Counted from the first letter of the stretch, positions 7,954 through 17,223 are shown. The stretch: 64,000 nt of DNA from an uncultured Roseovarius sp. (GCF_947259555.1 NZ_CAMYMD010000025.1:62001-126000); one strand, 5' to 3'. A program made the numbers and translations. Notes: generated by a model not told the origin, from the letters alone.

Positions 7954-9210
7954 ATGAAAAATCTGCTGTCATCCATCGGAACGCTTGCGCTGAGCGCAGG
8001 CCTTGCCCACGCGCAAGCGGCAAATGTGCCGGACAATCTTGAGAAACTGTCAAATTTTCAGAGTACCGGCGTCACTGATTTTACAGTAATCGAACAGGGC
8101 GGCGATTATGCCGAGGGTATCAAGAACACACTGGAAAAGATCACCCTGCCCGACGGCTTCAAGATCGGTCTCTATGCCGTCGTGCCTGATGCCCGCCACA
8201 TGGCGGTTGGCCCGCAGGGCGTGGTGACTTTTGTCGGAACGCGCAAGGACAAGGTCTGGTCCGTAACCGACCGCAACAAGGACCGGGTCGCCGACGAGGT
8301 CAAGGATTTCGCACCCTCGCTGCAATTCTCGATCCCCAATGGTCCATGCTTTTCCGACGACGGCTTCCTCTACATCGCCGAACAGAACCGCGTACTGCTG
8401 TTTCCGGCCGCCGAGTTCTTCTATGAAAGCCCGGACGTGGCGGCGTTCAATCTGGTGGCCAAGGGTGATCTGATTCCCGAGGAAGAGGAAAGCTTCAACC
8501 ATACCGCGCGGGTCTGTGACATCGGGCCGGACGGCAAGATCTATATCTCGCTCGGCCAGCCCTTCAACGTGGCACCGGCGGACAAGCTGGAGAAGTACAA
8601 AAAATGGGGGATCGGCGGGATCATCCGCATGAACACAGACGGCAGCGGTCGTGAGGTCTATACCTACGGCGTGCGCAACTCGGTCGGTCAGGATTTCCAC
8701 CCCGAGACCGGAAATCTCTGGTGGACCGATAATCAGGTTGACGGGATGGGCGATGACATTCCGCCTGGAGAGTTGAATCGACAGACCGAGGCGGGGCAGC
8801 ATTTTGGCCATCCCTGGTTCGGTGGCGGCGACGTGCGAACCAATGAGTACAAGGGCGAAGAGGTGCCCGTAGATGTTGTAATGCCTGCCGTTGAAACGAT
8901 TGCACATGCGGCAGATCTCGGCATGACGTTCTACACCGGCAACATGTTCCCGGATCATTACAAGAACGCCATTTTCTCGGCGCAACATGGCTCTTGGAAT
9001 CGGACTGAGCCTGTAGGCGCGCGAGTCATGGTCACTCACATCGACGATGAGGGCAACGCCACGATGGAGCCCTTTGCAGAGGGCTGGATCGACGAGAATG
9101 GTGAGTATCTCGGTCGTCCTGTGGACGTCGCACAGCTGCGTGACGGGTCGCTTCTGGTGTCGGACGATCTGGCCGGCGCGGTCTATCGCATCTGGTACGA
9201 GGGCAACTGA
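7954..9210 (+). CDS. PQQ-dependent sugar dehydrogenase (sorbosone/glucose dehydrogenase beta-propeller)
   Basis: This 418-residue secreted protein has a signal peptide (MKNLLSSIGTLALSAGLAHA) and a six-bladed beta-propeller sequence of the soluble glucose/L-sorbosone dehydrogenase type: LPDGFKIGLYA near residue 65, YGVRNSVGQDFHPETGNLWW near 231, GHPWFGGGDVR near 286 and FSAQHGSWNRTEP near 344. Such enzymes oxidise aldoses or polyols in the periplasm using PQQ and Ca2+. The next gene, overlapping the stop by one base, encodes a c-type cytochrome that could accept the electrons. No PQQ-synthesis gene is in the window, so cofactor use is inferred from the family. Confidence 0.88.
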   Translation: MKNLLSSIGTLALSAGLAHAQAANVPDNLEKLSNFQSTGVTDFTVIEQGGDYAEGIKNTLEKITLPDGFKIGLYAVVPDARHMAVGPQGVVTFVGTRKDKVWSVTDRNKDRVADEVKDFAPSLQFSIPNGPCFSDDGFLYIAEQNRVLLFPAAEFFYESPDVAAFNLVAKGDLIPEEEESFNHTARVCDIGPDGKIYISLGQPFNVAPADKLEKYKKWGIGGIIRMNTDGSGREVYTYGVRNSVGQDFHPETGNLWWTDNQVDGMGDDIPPGELNRQTEAGQHFGHPWFGGGDVRTNEYKGEEVPVDVVMPAVETIAHAADLGMTFYTGNMFPDHYKNAIFSAQHGSWNRTEPVGARVMVTHIDDEGNATMEPFAEGWIDENGEYLGRPVDVAQLRDGSLLVSDDLAGAVYRIWYEGN

Positions 9211-9794
9211 TGCTCAAGGCATGCATTCTGGGTCTGGGCGGGGTCTTTCTCGGCCAGATTTCCCTCGCCGAGGACATCCCGGGCGATCCTGAAGCGGGCC
9301 GCAAACTCGCCGGCCAATGTCGCACCTGCCATGGGATCGAAGGCATGGCGAAGATGCCGATCGTGCCTCATATCGGTGGCGAAAACCCGGCTTATATCGA
9401 ACATCAGTTGACCGCGTTCCGCGATGGTCGGCGTGTGCACGAAATGATGAGCGTAGTGGCTGCCAATCTTGACGATCAGGCGATTGCCGATCTGGCCGCG
9501 TGGTACAGCAGCCAAACGCCCGTCGCCTCGCTTTCACCCGGGCAGGACCCCGAGCAAGCGCCCGAGGCCTGCACCGCATGTCACGGCGTGGACGGCATTG
9601 CCTTGATGGACGATGCGCCCAACCTTGCAGGCGAGTCCGTCATGTATATCGACACACAACTCAAGGCATTTCGCACCGGCAAACGTCAGCACGACATCAT
9701 GAGTGAGATTGCGTCAGAGATGTCGAATGACGAGATCCGCGCGGTGGCGGATTGGTATTCGTCGGTCAAATTCGAGGTCGAGGCGGTCAACTGA
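9210..9794 (+). CDS. Dihaem c-type cytochrome (cytochrome c4-like)
   Basis: The 194-residue exported protein has a short signal peptide (cleavage near residue 21) and two haem c sites, CRTCH (about residues 33-37) and CTACH (about 122-126), each followed by a G-D/E-G loop and a similar repeat (YIEHQLTAFRDGRR and YIDTQLKAFRTGKR). The duplicated fold is the cytochrome c4 pattern. Its ATG overlaps the dehydrogenase stop (TGATG), so the pair is one transcription unit. It probably carries electrons from the PQQ enzyme to an oxidase. Confidence 0.92.
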   Translation: MLKACILGLGGVFLGQISLAEDIPGDPEAGRKLAGQCRTCHGIEGMAKMPIVPHIGGENPAYIEHQLTAFRDGRRVHEMMSVVAANLDDQAIADLAAWYSSQTPVASLSPGQDPEQAPEACTACHGVDGIALMDDAPNLAGESVMYIDTQLKAFRTGKRQHDIMSEIASEMSNDEIRAVADWYSSVKFEVEAVN

Positions 9795-9816
9795 AAATAC
9801 GTGCGCCATTGAAGGC

Positions 9817-10878
9817 TCACTCATCCTCACCCCAGCCCTCGGATTGCATTTCCCTCAAGCGACTCGCCGTACGCTCAAACTCGAACGATCCTTCACCCTC
9901 GATATAGAGATATTCTGGCACCGCCGCCGCCGAACAGATGAGCCGCACTTTCGCCTCGTAGAGGGCGTCGATCAGGGTCACAAAGCGCTTGGCCTCGTTA
10001 AAGTTACTTCGGCCGAGCTCGGGTATGTTCTCTAGTATGAGAACCCGCGCCGCCTCGGCCAGGGCCAGATAATCCGCGGGCCCCAGTGGATTGCCACAAA
10101 GATCGTAGAACGTGGCGCGCGCGACACCGTTGTGAAACGCCGGGATCTCGACTACGCGCTTGTTCACGACAATAGAATGCGGGCCCCCCTCGCCACCTGT
10201 AAGGTCCTGCCAAATCGTCTCTATCTCAGCCCTGCTTTCACTATTTATCGGCGAGAAATAGCTTGGGCTTCCAGCCAGCCTGTCCTGTCGGTAATCTGTC
10301 GGGCTGACCATTTCATGAATGACCATCCGTTCCTTTAACAAGCCAATGAATGGAAGAAAGAGCTGCCTGTTCAGGCCATCCTTGTATAGATCGTCGGGCA
10401 GGCGGTTGGACGTGGTCACCACAACCACACCGGCAGAAAATAGCGCCTCGAAAAGACGACCAACGATCATCGCGTCCGTGATGTCGGTGATCTGCATCTC
10501 GTCAAATGCCAGAAGACGCACAGAATTCGCGACCTCTGCTGCCACCGGGGCGAGTGCGTCGGTTTCATTGCGCGCGCGGGCGGCATGCAAACCGGCATGA
10601 ATTTCCTGCATGAAGGCATGAAAGTGAACGCGTCTCTTTGGCACATCGAGCGTATCGACGAACATATCCATCAACATGGATTTACCGCGTCCGACTCCCC
10701 CCCACAGATAAAGCCCCTTGGGTGGCTCGGGCGCACGGCGGAACCAGCCCTTGCGCGGGGCCTCCGCGAGCGCGGCGCGAATGCGCTCAAACTCGGGCAT
10801 GACCGCCTCTTGGGCGGGGTCCGCGCTCAGTTTTCCATCAGCTACGAGGCGAGCGTATAGATCGGGTAGCGTTTCCAT
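9817..10878 (-). CDS. zapE: Cell division protein ZapE (AFG1-like ATPase)
   Basis: The 353-residue AAA-type P-loop ATPase has Walker A GGVGRGKSMLMD, RRVHFHAFMQEIH near residue 85, and Walker B LLAFDEMQITDITDAMI, with the motif SNRLPDDLYKDGLNRQLF. This is the ZapE/AFG1 signature. The protein associates with the division ring in E. coli. The start METLPDLYAR has GGAGGA just upstream; longer in-frame versions have no family support. It lies 46 bp downstream of pip on the same strand. Confidence 0.92.
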   Translation of the reverse strand: METLPDLYARLVADGKLSADPAQEAVMPEFERIRAALAEAPRKGWFRRAPEPPKGLYLWGGVGRGKSMLMDMFVDTLDVPKRRVHFHAFMQEIHAGLHAARARNETDALAPVAAEVANSVRLLAFDEMQITDITDAMIVGRLFEALFSAGVVVVTTSNRLPDDLYKDGLNRQLFLPFIGLLKERMVIHEMVSPTDYRQDRLAGSPSYFSPINSESRAEIETIWQDLTGGEGGPHSIVVNKRVVEIPAFHNGVARATFYDLCGNPLGPADYLALAEAARVLILENIPELGRSNFNEAKRFVTLIDALYEAKVRLICSAAAVPEYLYIEGEGSFEFERTASRLREMQSEGWGEDE

Positions 10879-10924
10879 GGTCCTCCGAATACCGCGATGG
10901 AGCATTTGCGAAAAGCGAGAATGC

Positions 10925-11899
10925 TCAAGTACCGCGCGCAAGCTTTTGCATAACACCCACGAGTTCGGCACTGATACCCGGCTCGGAAAGGGCGTGCCCG
11001 GCTACCGGGATCATTCGTAAATCCGCATTGCCCCACCGCGCGGCTATCCGGTGTGCCGTCGCCGGGGGGCAGATCATGTCATATCGCCCCTGAACGATCG
11101 TTCCGGGGATATGTGCGATCTTGCCCATTTGAGCGAGGATCTGCCCATCATGCTCAAGAAATCCACGATGTGTGAAGTAGTGATTCTCGAGTCGGGCAAA
11201 GGCACGTGCGTAATCAGACGGGCTGTCACCGCCCACCCCAGTTGAATGCACCGTGGCAAGTGCGTTTTCCCAAGCCGACCATGCTTTGGCATGGGCCACC
11301 TCCTCGGTCAGATCGCCTGAAAAGAGACGCCGATGATAGGCGGCAATCATGTCGCCGCGTTCATCCTCGGGGATCGGCGCGAGAAAGCGTTCCCATGTCT
11401 CTGGCCAGAATGCCCCTGCCCCACCGCCATAAAACCAATCAAGTTCGGCTGCCGTCATGGTAAAGACACCGCGCAACACCAGGTGCTGAACATGCTCGGG
11501 GTGGGCCTGCGCATAGATCAAGGCCAGAGTTGCCCCCCAGCTACCTCCGAACACGATCCACTGATCCACTCCAAGCGTGGTCCGGATCCGCTCGATATCG
11601 TCTACCAGGTGCCAAGTCGTGTTCGCCTCGACGCTCGCATGCGGCCGCGAACGACCACAGCCACGCTGATCAAAAAGGATGATTCGGTAAACCTTGGGAT
11701 CGAAATAGCGCCGCATGGCGGGGCTGCAGCCCCCACCTGGCCCACCATGCAAGACGACCACAGGCAAGCCATCGGCGCGGCCCGATTGCTCCATGTAGAC
11801 GCTATGCCCGTCACCAACATCCAACATCTGGCGGTCGAATGGCTCGACCGGCGGATATAGATATTGAACTGCGTTCTTTTGGCCTGAGAATTTGTCCAT
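10925..11899 (-). CDS. pip: Prolyl aminopeptidase (proline iminopeptidase)
   Basis: This 324-residue alpha/beta hydrolase has the oxyanion motif [10 protein letters not shown] near residue 36, [13 protein letters not shown], the nucleophile elbow [10 protein letters not shown] (Ser near 110), the aspartate in [10 protein letters not shown] and the catalytic His in [10 protein letters not shown] near the C-terminus. This is the S33 family, which removes N-terminal proline. An upstream extension of the frame crosses ubiG and is not real; [20 protein letters not shown] is the natural start. It diverges from ubiG across about 48 bp. Confidence 0.94.
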   Translation of the reverse strand: MDKFSGQKNAVQYLYPPVEPFDRQMLDVGDGHSVYMEQSGRADGLPVVVLHGGPGGGCSPAMRRYFDPKVYRIILFDQRGCGRSRPHASVEANTTWHLVDDIERIRTTLGVDQWIVFGGSWGATLALIYAQAHPEHVQHLVLRGVFTMTAAELDWFYGGGAGAFWPETWERFLAPIPEDERGDMIAAYHRRLFSGDLTEEVAHAKAWSAWENALATVHSTGVGGDSPSDYARAFARLENHYFTHRGFLEHDGQILAQMGKIAHIPGTIVQGRYDMICPPATAHRIAARWGNADLRMIPVAGHALSEPGISAELVGVMQKLARGT

Positions 11900-11947
11900 G
11901 AATGTCCTATATATGCCGCGAGACCAAAAGAGCATATGGAGAGCAGA

Positions 11948-12694
11948 ATGCAAGCCGCCCAGAGCACGATCGACCCAGCCGAAGTTGCCAAATTCGAGGC
12001 GATGGCGGCTGAATGGTGGGATCCGAATGGAAAATTCAAGCCCCTGCACATGCTCAATCCCTGTCGGCTGGACTATATCACAGGGCAGATCGCGGCGGAA
12101 TTCGACAGAGACCTTGCAAGCGATGCCCCGTTCACTGGCCTGCGCCTGCTCGATATCGGATGTGGCGGTGGTTTGTTGAGCGAGCCCATGGCAAGGCTCG
12201 GCGCCGAAGTGGTAGGTGCGGACGCGGCCGAGCGAAATATCCCGGTAGCACAGGTACATGCCGCGCAATCAGGTCTCGACATAGATTATCGTCACACCAC
12301 GGCGGAAGATATGGCCGCCGCCGGAGAGCGATTTGACGTTGTGCTCAACATGGAGGTGGTCGAGCATGTGGCTGATCCCTTGGCCTATCTCACGGCCTGC
12401 CAGCAGCTCTTGAAAGCTGGTGGTTTGCATGTCTGTTCGACCCTGAACCGCAATCCAAAGAGCTATGCAATGGCCATCGTAGGCGCAGAATACGTGATGC
12501 GGTGGTTGCCTAAGGGCACGCATGAATGGTCAAAATTCATCACGCCGGATGAACTCTACGAGCTATTGCGCAACGCTGGCCTAGACCCGGTGGATCGCAA
12601 AGGTTTTGTATTCAATCCGATTACATGGCAGTGGCGGTTGTCGGATCGGGACCTGAGTGTGAATTACGTCACGGCAAGCATCAAGCGCGGTTGA
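11948..12694 (+). CDS. ubiG: Ubiquinone biosynthesis O-methyltransferase UbiG
   Basis: This 248-residue SAM methyltransferase has the UbiG pattern: [19 protein letters not shown] at the N-terminus, motif [36 protein letters not shown] and the [17 protein letters not shown] block. It catalyses both O-methylations of ubiquinone synthesis. The ATG at 11948 has GGAGAG at a suitable distance; an in-frame ATG at 11936 adds four residues. Confidence 0.95.
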   Translation: MQAAQSTIDPAEVAKFEAMAAEWWDPNGKFKPLHMLNPCRLDYITGQIAAEFDRDLASDAPFTGLRLLDIGCGGGLLSEPMARLGAEVVGADAAERNIPVAQVHAAQSGLDIDYRHTTAEDMAAAGERFDVVLNMEVVEHVADPLAYLTACQQLLKAGGLHVCSTLNRNPKSYAMAIVGAEYVMRWLPKGTHEWSKFITPDELYELLRNAGLDPVDRKGFVFNPITWQWRLSDRDLSVNYVTASIKRG

Positions 12695-12698
12695 ACCG

Positions 12699-13145
12699 TC
12701 AGCTTCCCGGCTCCAGTCGCGCACGCAATTCGCGCAGCACAGGCAAGCTGGAGCGAACGCGATCCTCTCCAAGGTCGCGGATCAGGTCCGACACCATTGG
12801 CGTGATCGCGGCGATCGCTGCATCCCGCGCCTGGCGGCCCGACGGACTGATGGCCACCATCTTGCGCCGCGCATCGTCCCAGTCGGGGCGGATATGCACG
12901 TACCCGGCCCATTCGAGCTTGCTGAGCGTGTTGGTCATCGCCCCGCGCGTGACGTGAAAGCTTTTGGCCAGTTGCGCCGGGCTACGCTCGTCACCGATGC
13001 GGGCAAGATGGTTGAGAACCGAGAAGTGCGAGATTTCCATACCCTTCGGCAGTACACGGCTGAGGCGGTTGCGGATCAGCTGCTCATTGGTAAGGATCTC
13101 GCTGAAGAGCGCCACCGCAAGGGAATTACTGTTTATCTCTTCCAT
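12699..13145 (-). CDS. MarR family transcriptional regulator
   Basis: The 148-residue winged-helix protein has RSPAQLAKSFHVTRGAMTNTL as recognition region and DDARRKMVAISPSGRQ as wing. MarR proteins bind palindromes as dimers and respond to small ligands or oxidation; no cysteine is obvious here. Its ATG immediately follows the TGA of the nitrilase-like gene, so it is the last gene of comF-grxC-nit-marR. Its targets are unknown. Confidence 0.9.
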   Translation of the reverse strand: MEEINSNSLAVALFSEILTNEQLIRNRLSRVLPKGMEISHFSVLNHLARIGDERSPAQLAKSFHVTRGAMTNTLSKLEWAGYVHIRPDWDDARRKMVAISPSGRQARDAAIAAITPMVSDLIRDLGEDRVRSSLPVLRELRARLEPGS

Positions 13146-13976
13146 TCAAGGGCCATCAAACTCTCGGTCATGGCGCAGCGAAGGCACGCGCCTGCGTGCT
13201 TCTGCCACTTGCTCGGGGTCAAGATCAACCATCACGAGGCCCGGCGCTGTCCCACCATCTACGAGGATTTCGCCCCAAGGGGCGACAACCATGCTGTGCC
13301 CGTGGGTTTTGCGTGGGCGTCCCCGGCTGACGGAATGTGTCCCGGTCTGCGCCGGGGCCAAAACGAAACAGCCGGTCTCGATCGCGCGCGCGCGCAGGAG
13401 GCTTTCCCAATGGGCGGCCCCCGTCACATGCGAGAACGCTGCCGGAACAGTCAACATGGTCGCCCCGGCCTGCGCAAGCCGACGGTAAAGATGGGGAAAC
13501 CGGATATCATAGCAGATGGTCAGGCCAATTGCGCCCCACGACGTCTCTCCGATGACCGCGCGGTCACCGGGGCGAAACCCATCCGATTCCCGATACGTCT
13601 CTTCTGGCGATACATCGACATCGAACATATGGATCTTGTCATACCGCGCAACGATCTCTCCATCCCGCCCAATCAGGAATGAACGGTTGGCGAATCGCCC
13701 GTCAGGGTCATCGGTCCTGAGTGCAAGAGAGCCTATCAACACCCAAATCCCCGCTGCTTTCGCACGCCCAATGAGAGCTTGAAGGGTCGGATCGCTCTTT
13801 TCCGGACTCAGCACAGCCTGCTGATGTGTGCGGCTACCAGAGACGCAATTCGTGACTTCGGGTGTCAGCACAAATTGCGCACCTTTCTCAATGGCACGAT
13901 CCAGCAGATCCAGAGTTACAGCAAGATTGGCCTGCGGATCATCACTGCTGTTCAACTGAAGAAGTGCGGCACGCAT
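13146..13976 (-). CDS. Carbon-nitrogen hydrolase (nitrilase superfamily, Nit-like amidase)
   Basis: This 276-residue protein has the Glu-Lys-Cys triad of the superfamily: E in FVLTPEVTN near residue 40, K in YDKIHMFDVDV near 112 and C in GLTICYDIRFPHLYRR near 150. The sequence fits the Nit1/Nit2 branch, whose members deaminate omega-amides or deaminated glutathione; the exact substrate is not certain. An upstream GTG at 13985 overlaps the grxC stop (GTGA), but ATG 13976 starts at the conserved MRAALLQL. Confidence 0.9.
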   Translation of the reverse strand: MRAALLQLNSSDDPQANLAVTLDLLDRAIEKGAQFVLTPEVTNCVSGSRTHQQAVLSPEKSDPTLQALIGRAKAAGIWVLIGSLALRTDDPDGRFANRSFLIGRDGEIVARYDKIHMFDVDVSPEETYRESDGFRPGDRAVIGETSWGAIGLTICYDIRFPHLYRRLAQAGATMLTVPAAFSHVTGAAHWESLLRARAIETGCFVLAPAQTGTHSVSRGRPRKTHGHSMVVAPWGEILVDGGTAPGLVMVDLDPEQVAEARRRVPSLRHDREFDGP

Positions 13977-13981
13977 TGCTG

Positions 13982-14239
13982 TCACCCGGCCAACATCGTA
14001 TCGAGCTTGCCCGCGCGCTCTAGCTCATAGAGTTCGTCACACCCGCCAACATGCGTGTCGCCCACAAAAATCTGCGGCACGGTATGACGTCCGTTCGCGC
14101 GGTTCATCATCTCGCTTTTGCGCTTTGGCTGCGCCATCACATTGATCTCTGAGAAGTTGACACCTTTTTGCTTCAAGAGCCTCTTGGCCGCGTGGCAGAA
14201 GCCGCAGAGCGGCGATGTGTAGATTTCGACTGTCTTCAT
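13982..14239 (-). CDS. grxC: Glutaredoxin 3
   Basis: The 85-residue thioredoxin-fold protein has active site CGFC at residues 12-15, the cis-Pro region HTVPQIFVG and the glutathione-binding GGCDELYELE. Length and motifs match GrxC, a dithiol glutaredoxin. The second active-site residue is Gly rather than the usual Pro. It sits between comF and the nitrilase-like gene on the same strand, an arrangement I recall from Rhodobacteraceae. Confidence 0.94.
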   Translation of the reverse strand: MKTVEIYTSPLCGFCHAAKRLLKQKGVNFSEINVMAQPKRKSEMMNRANGRHTVPQIFVGDTHVGGCDELYELERAGKLDTMLAG

Positions 14240-14271
14240 GATTGCGCATTCCCGTCCTGTTTGGCGGAAAC

Positions 14272-15003
14272 TTAGGCATCCTTTGCCGCGCGCGCCAGTG
14301 TCAGAATACAAACATCCCGCGCCGCCGAAGAAAAACAGGCTTGCGTCGCCACAGAAAGCGTCGCGCCCGAGGTCATGACATCATCTACAATAAGTATATC
14401 ACGCCCCGCGATTCCTGTCAGGTTCCGGGGGTGCACCTGTATCGCGTCCAACAACGCTTCGTGTCGGGCATCTACACCCATACCGACAAGTGGTTTGGTC
14501 TTCTTTGACCGGATCAAGAGATCTGGACAACACGACAGACCAGTCTCTCGTGCCAGCGCTTGCGAAAGCAGTGCCGATTGATTGAATCTCCGCGAGAGCA
14601 TACGCGTCCAGTGCAAGGGCACCGGAACGATCAAGGTATCGGATCTGAGCAGAGGTTGCGCCGACCGCGCCAGCCACTTTGCCGCTGGTCTCACGACGTC
14701 GTGGCGGTCACCATGCTTGAGCGCCAATACCAAGCGGCGGCCATTCTCGTGGTAGCGCATGGCGGCACGCCCCCGCGACCATGGACGCGCTATACGAAGG
14801 CACTCATCACATTTTTCCGCGACCGAGCCAGGTTCACCTGGCAATGGCGTGCCACAGATGTCGCAGACCAACCCTGAGATAAAGGGAGTATCACGCCAAC
14901 ACGGACCGCAAAGGCCAAAATCTGTTCCGACCAATGTACCGCACAAGGTGCAACGTGGGGGATAGACAAGCTGAACCAGCGTTTGAATTGCCGCACCACG
15001 CAT
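14272..15003 (-). CDS. comF: ComF family phosphoribosyltransferase-like protein
   Basis: The 243-residue protein has an N-terminal zinc ribbon (CTLCG, CGPC, CDICG, CDEC within the first 70 residues), the ComF block VPVPLHWTRMLSRRFNQSA and a PRPP-binding motif DILIVDDVMTSGAT. ComF proteins are linked to DNA uptake and processing during natural transformation. It is the first gene of the leftward comF-grxC-nit-marR unit and diverges from a methyltransferase with only 15 bp between start codons. Confidence 0.92.
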   Translation of the reverse strand: MRGAAIQTLVQLVYPPRCTLCGTLVGTDFGLCGPCWRDTPFISGLVCDICGTPLPGEPGSVAEKCDECLRIARPWSRGRAAMRYHENGRRLVLALKHGDRHDVVRPAAKWLARSAQPLLRSDTLIVPVPLHWTRMLSRRFNQSALLSQALARETGLSCCPDLLIRSKKTKPLVGMGVDARHEALLDAIQVHPRNLTGIAGRDILIVDDVMTSGATLSVATQACFSSAARDVCILTLARAAKDA

Positions 15004-15018
15004 TCTATTCTCCTGCCC

Positions 15019-15837
15019 ATGAGCACCACGTCCCTGACCGACCGCGCCGCCCTGATACGCAATCGCAAGCGGGCGCTATCCGCTCCCTCGCTGTTTCTCC
15101 ACGAGATCGCAGCCGACGAGGTCGAGGATCGTCTAAGCATGGTTAACAAAACCTTTACCGAGCCGGCCGTTGTGACGGGTTTTCCAGACTATTGGCACGA
15201 CCGGATGCCGGCTGCGCGGATCGTTCCGGATGACGAGATACTCCAGTTGGAGCCTCAATCGCATGACTTGATCATTCACGCGCTCTGCCTGCACTGGGCG
15301 AATGACCCTGTCGGCCAGCTCATTCAGGCACGGCGGGCGCTTCGCCCCGATGGGCTCCTGTTGGTGGCGCTCTTTGGGGGGGGCACGTTGCAAGAACTCC
15401 GCAGCGCGATGGCGCAGGCAGAGGCGGACGTGACCGGTGGGCTCTCTCCTCGGATCCTTCCTATGGCCGAAATACGTGATCTTGGCGCGCTGATGCAGCG
15501 TGCTGGCCTCGCATTACCTGTGGCCGATACGTTGCCGCTGACGACCAGCTATGCCAGCCCACACGCGCTCATGCGCGAATTGCGTGCGATGGGCGAGGTC
15601 AACGCGATGACCAATCGACGCAAGACGCTCACGCGTCGTAGCGTGATAGCGCGCGCCTGCGACATATATTCACAAGGGTTTGGTACCGAAGATGGCCGAA
15701 TACCTGCAACATTCGAGATGATTTTCCTGACAGGCTGGGCTCCGGATGCCAGTCAGCCTCAGCCACTCCGCCCCGGATCAGCCAGCGCGAGGCTCGCGGA
15801 CGCACTCAGCACGGCTGAAAAACCTCTCAAAGATTGA
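15019..15837 (+). CDS. SAM-dependent methyltransferase, BioC / NDUFAF5-like
   Basis: This 272-residue protein begins RNRKRAL and continues FLHEIAADEVEDRLSMVNK, a pattern seen in the alphaproteobacterial relatives of the complex I assembly factor NDUFAF5. The middle has LIIHALCLHWANDP and LRPDGLLLVALFGGGTL. The glycine-rich SAM motif I is not obvious: in the usual position the sequence is VVTGFPDYWHD, so methyl transfer is not certain. A role in complex I assembly or biotin synthesis is inference only. Confidence 0.8.
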   Translation: MSTTSLTDRAALIRNRKRALSAPSLFLHEIAADEVEDRLSMVNKTFTEPAVVTGFPDYWHDRMPAARIVPDDEILQLEPQSHDLIIHALCLHWANDPVGQLIQARRALRPDGLLLVALFGGGTLQELRSAMAQAEADVTGGLSPRILPMAEIRDLGALMQRAGLALPVADTLPLTTSYASPHALMRELRAMGEVNAMTNRRKTLTRRSVIARACDIYSQGFGTEDGRIPATFEMIFLTGWAPDASQPQPLRPGSASARLADALSTAEKPLKD

Positions 15838-15885
15838 CCTTTCAAGCCCAACCTATATGTCACCCCTGATCCGGAATTGACAGGA

Positions 15886-16962
15886 ATGCTCCAAGCCATG
15901 CTCGATGCAAGCCACGATGCCACTCGCCCCGCCCATTCGCCCAGCGACCATCCAAAGGTGCCGCGCGCGAAGACCGGCGTGCTTCTGGCCAATTTGGGAA
16001 CGCCGGACGATTACAGCTATTGGCCGATGCGCCGCTATCTTAACGAGTTCCTGTCGGACCGGCGGGTGATCGACTATTCTCCGTGGAAATGGCAGCCGCT
16101 GTTGCAGTTGATCATCCTGACCAAGCGGCCCTTTACCAGCGGTGAGGCGTATAAATCCATCTGGAACGAGGACAGGGGCGAAAGCCCCTTGATGACGATC
16201 ACCCGCGACCAGACCGCCAAGATGGCCAAGGCGATGGAAGAGCGCTACGGCGATCAGGTGATGGTCGATTTCTGCATGCGCTACGGCAATCCTTCGACCA
16301 AGTCCAAAGTCCGCGCGATGGTCGAGGCGGGGTGCACGCGCATCCTATTCTTTCCGCTTTATCCGCATTACGCAGGAGCCACATCTGCCACCGCGAATGA
16401 CCAGTTCTTTCGCGCACTGATGGACGAGACATGGCAGCCCATCGCCCGCGTGGTCGAGCCCTATTTTGAGAATCCGCTCTATATCGAGGCGCTAGCCCAG
16501 TCCGTCGAGCGCGCTTATGCGGATATCGAGAATCGGCCCGAGATACTCGTCGTCTCTTATCACGGCATGCCGAAACGCTATCTGATGCAGGGCGACCCCT
16601 ATCACTGCCAGTGTCAAAAGACGACGCGGCTTTTAAAGGAACGTCTGGGATGGGAGGATACCGAGATCACCACAACGTTCCAATCGGTCTTTGGCCCCGA
16701 GGAGTGGCTCAAGCCCTATACCGTGGACGAGGTGGCGCGTCTGGCACGCGAAGACGGCAAAAAACGCATCGCGGTTATGGCCCCGGCCTTTTCCGCCGAC
16801 TGCATCGAGACGCTGGAAGAGATCAACGAGGAGATCCGCGAAAGCTTTGAAGAGGCGGGCGGAGAGGAATTCAACTATATTCCATGCCTCAACGATGACG
16901 ATGCCCATATCAAAGCGTTGTCATCAATCGTGGAAAGCAATCTTCAGGGTTGGGTCGCGTAA
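15886..16962 (+). CDS. hemH: Ferrochelatase
   Basis: The 358-residue enzyme inserts iron into protoporphyrin IX, the last step of haem synthesis. It has GVLLANLGTPDDYSYWPMRR, the MRYGNPS block, FFPLYPHYAGATSAT, the metal-site histidine in VVSYHGMPKRYL, and VMAPAFSADCIETLEEI with the catalytic-region glutamate. ATG 15886 was chosen over ATG 15898; a TTG at 15877 is also in frame. A strong terminator follows the stop. Confidence 0.95.
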   Translation: MLQAMLDASHDATRPAHSPSDHPKVPRAKTGVLLANLGTPDDYSYWPMRRYLNEFLSDRRVIDYSPWKWQPLLQLIILTKRPFTSGEAYKSIWNEDRGESPLMTITRDQTAKMAKAMEERYGDQVMVDFCMRYGNPSTKSKVRAMVEAGCTRILFFPLYPHYAGATSATANDQFFRALMDETWQPIARVVEPYFENPLYIEALAQSVERAYADIENRPEILVVSYHGMPKRYLMQGDPYHCQCQKTTRLLKERLGWEDTEITTTFQSVFGPEEWLKPYTVDEVARLAREDGKKRIAVMAPAFSADCIETLEEINEEIRESFEEAGGEEFNYIPCLNDDDAHIKALSSIVESNLQGWVA

Positions 16963-16984
16963 GACGGACAAGCAACCCGGCAAC

Positions 16985-17016
16985 AAAAAAGGCAGTGGTT
17001 TCCCACTGCCTTTTTT
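16985..17016. terminator. Bidirectional rho-independent terminator
   Basis: GGCAGTGG (16991-16998) and CCACTGCC (17003-17010) form an 8-bp stem with a 4-nt loop, flanked by A6 on the left and T6 on the right. It can end both hemH (rightward) and the small gene at 17035-17223 (leftward). Confidence 0.93.
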
Positions 17017-17034
17017 AATGATCTGAAAACCGGA

Positions 17035-17223
17035 TCAGTCAGCAGCGACAACTGCTGCGACGATTGCCAGCAGAACCAACGGAACCCACACGCCAGCGGC
17101 GGACGAGCTTGCATTGGTTTCTTCAACAACAACCGGTGCCTCGATAACGGGCTCGGAAATGTTGCCTGCAAAAGCGGTCGAAGCGGCAGCGCTCAGGGCG
17201 GCGGCGAGAACGAGTTTCTTCAT
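17035..17223 (-). CDS. Small exported membrane protein of unknown function
   Basis: The 62-residue protein has a clear signal peptide (MKKLVLAAALSAAASTAFAG), a short Pro/Val/Glu-rich stretch (EPVIEAPVVVEE) and a C-terminal hydrophobic helix (about residues 41-60, VWVPLVLLAIVAAVVA). GGAGGA stands 7 nt before the ATG. It is monocistronic, ending at the shared terminator with hemH. I do not recognise a named family; proximity to ferrochelatase hints at, but does not show, a link to haem. Confidence 0.8.
   Translation of the reverse strand: MKKLVLAAALSAAASTAFAGNISEPVIEAPVVVEETNASSSAAGVWVPLVLLAIVAAVVAAD

Noticed and set aside
11900..12268. Long N-terminal extension of pip to 12268
   Set aside because: It runs antisense through ubiG and has no family similarity.
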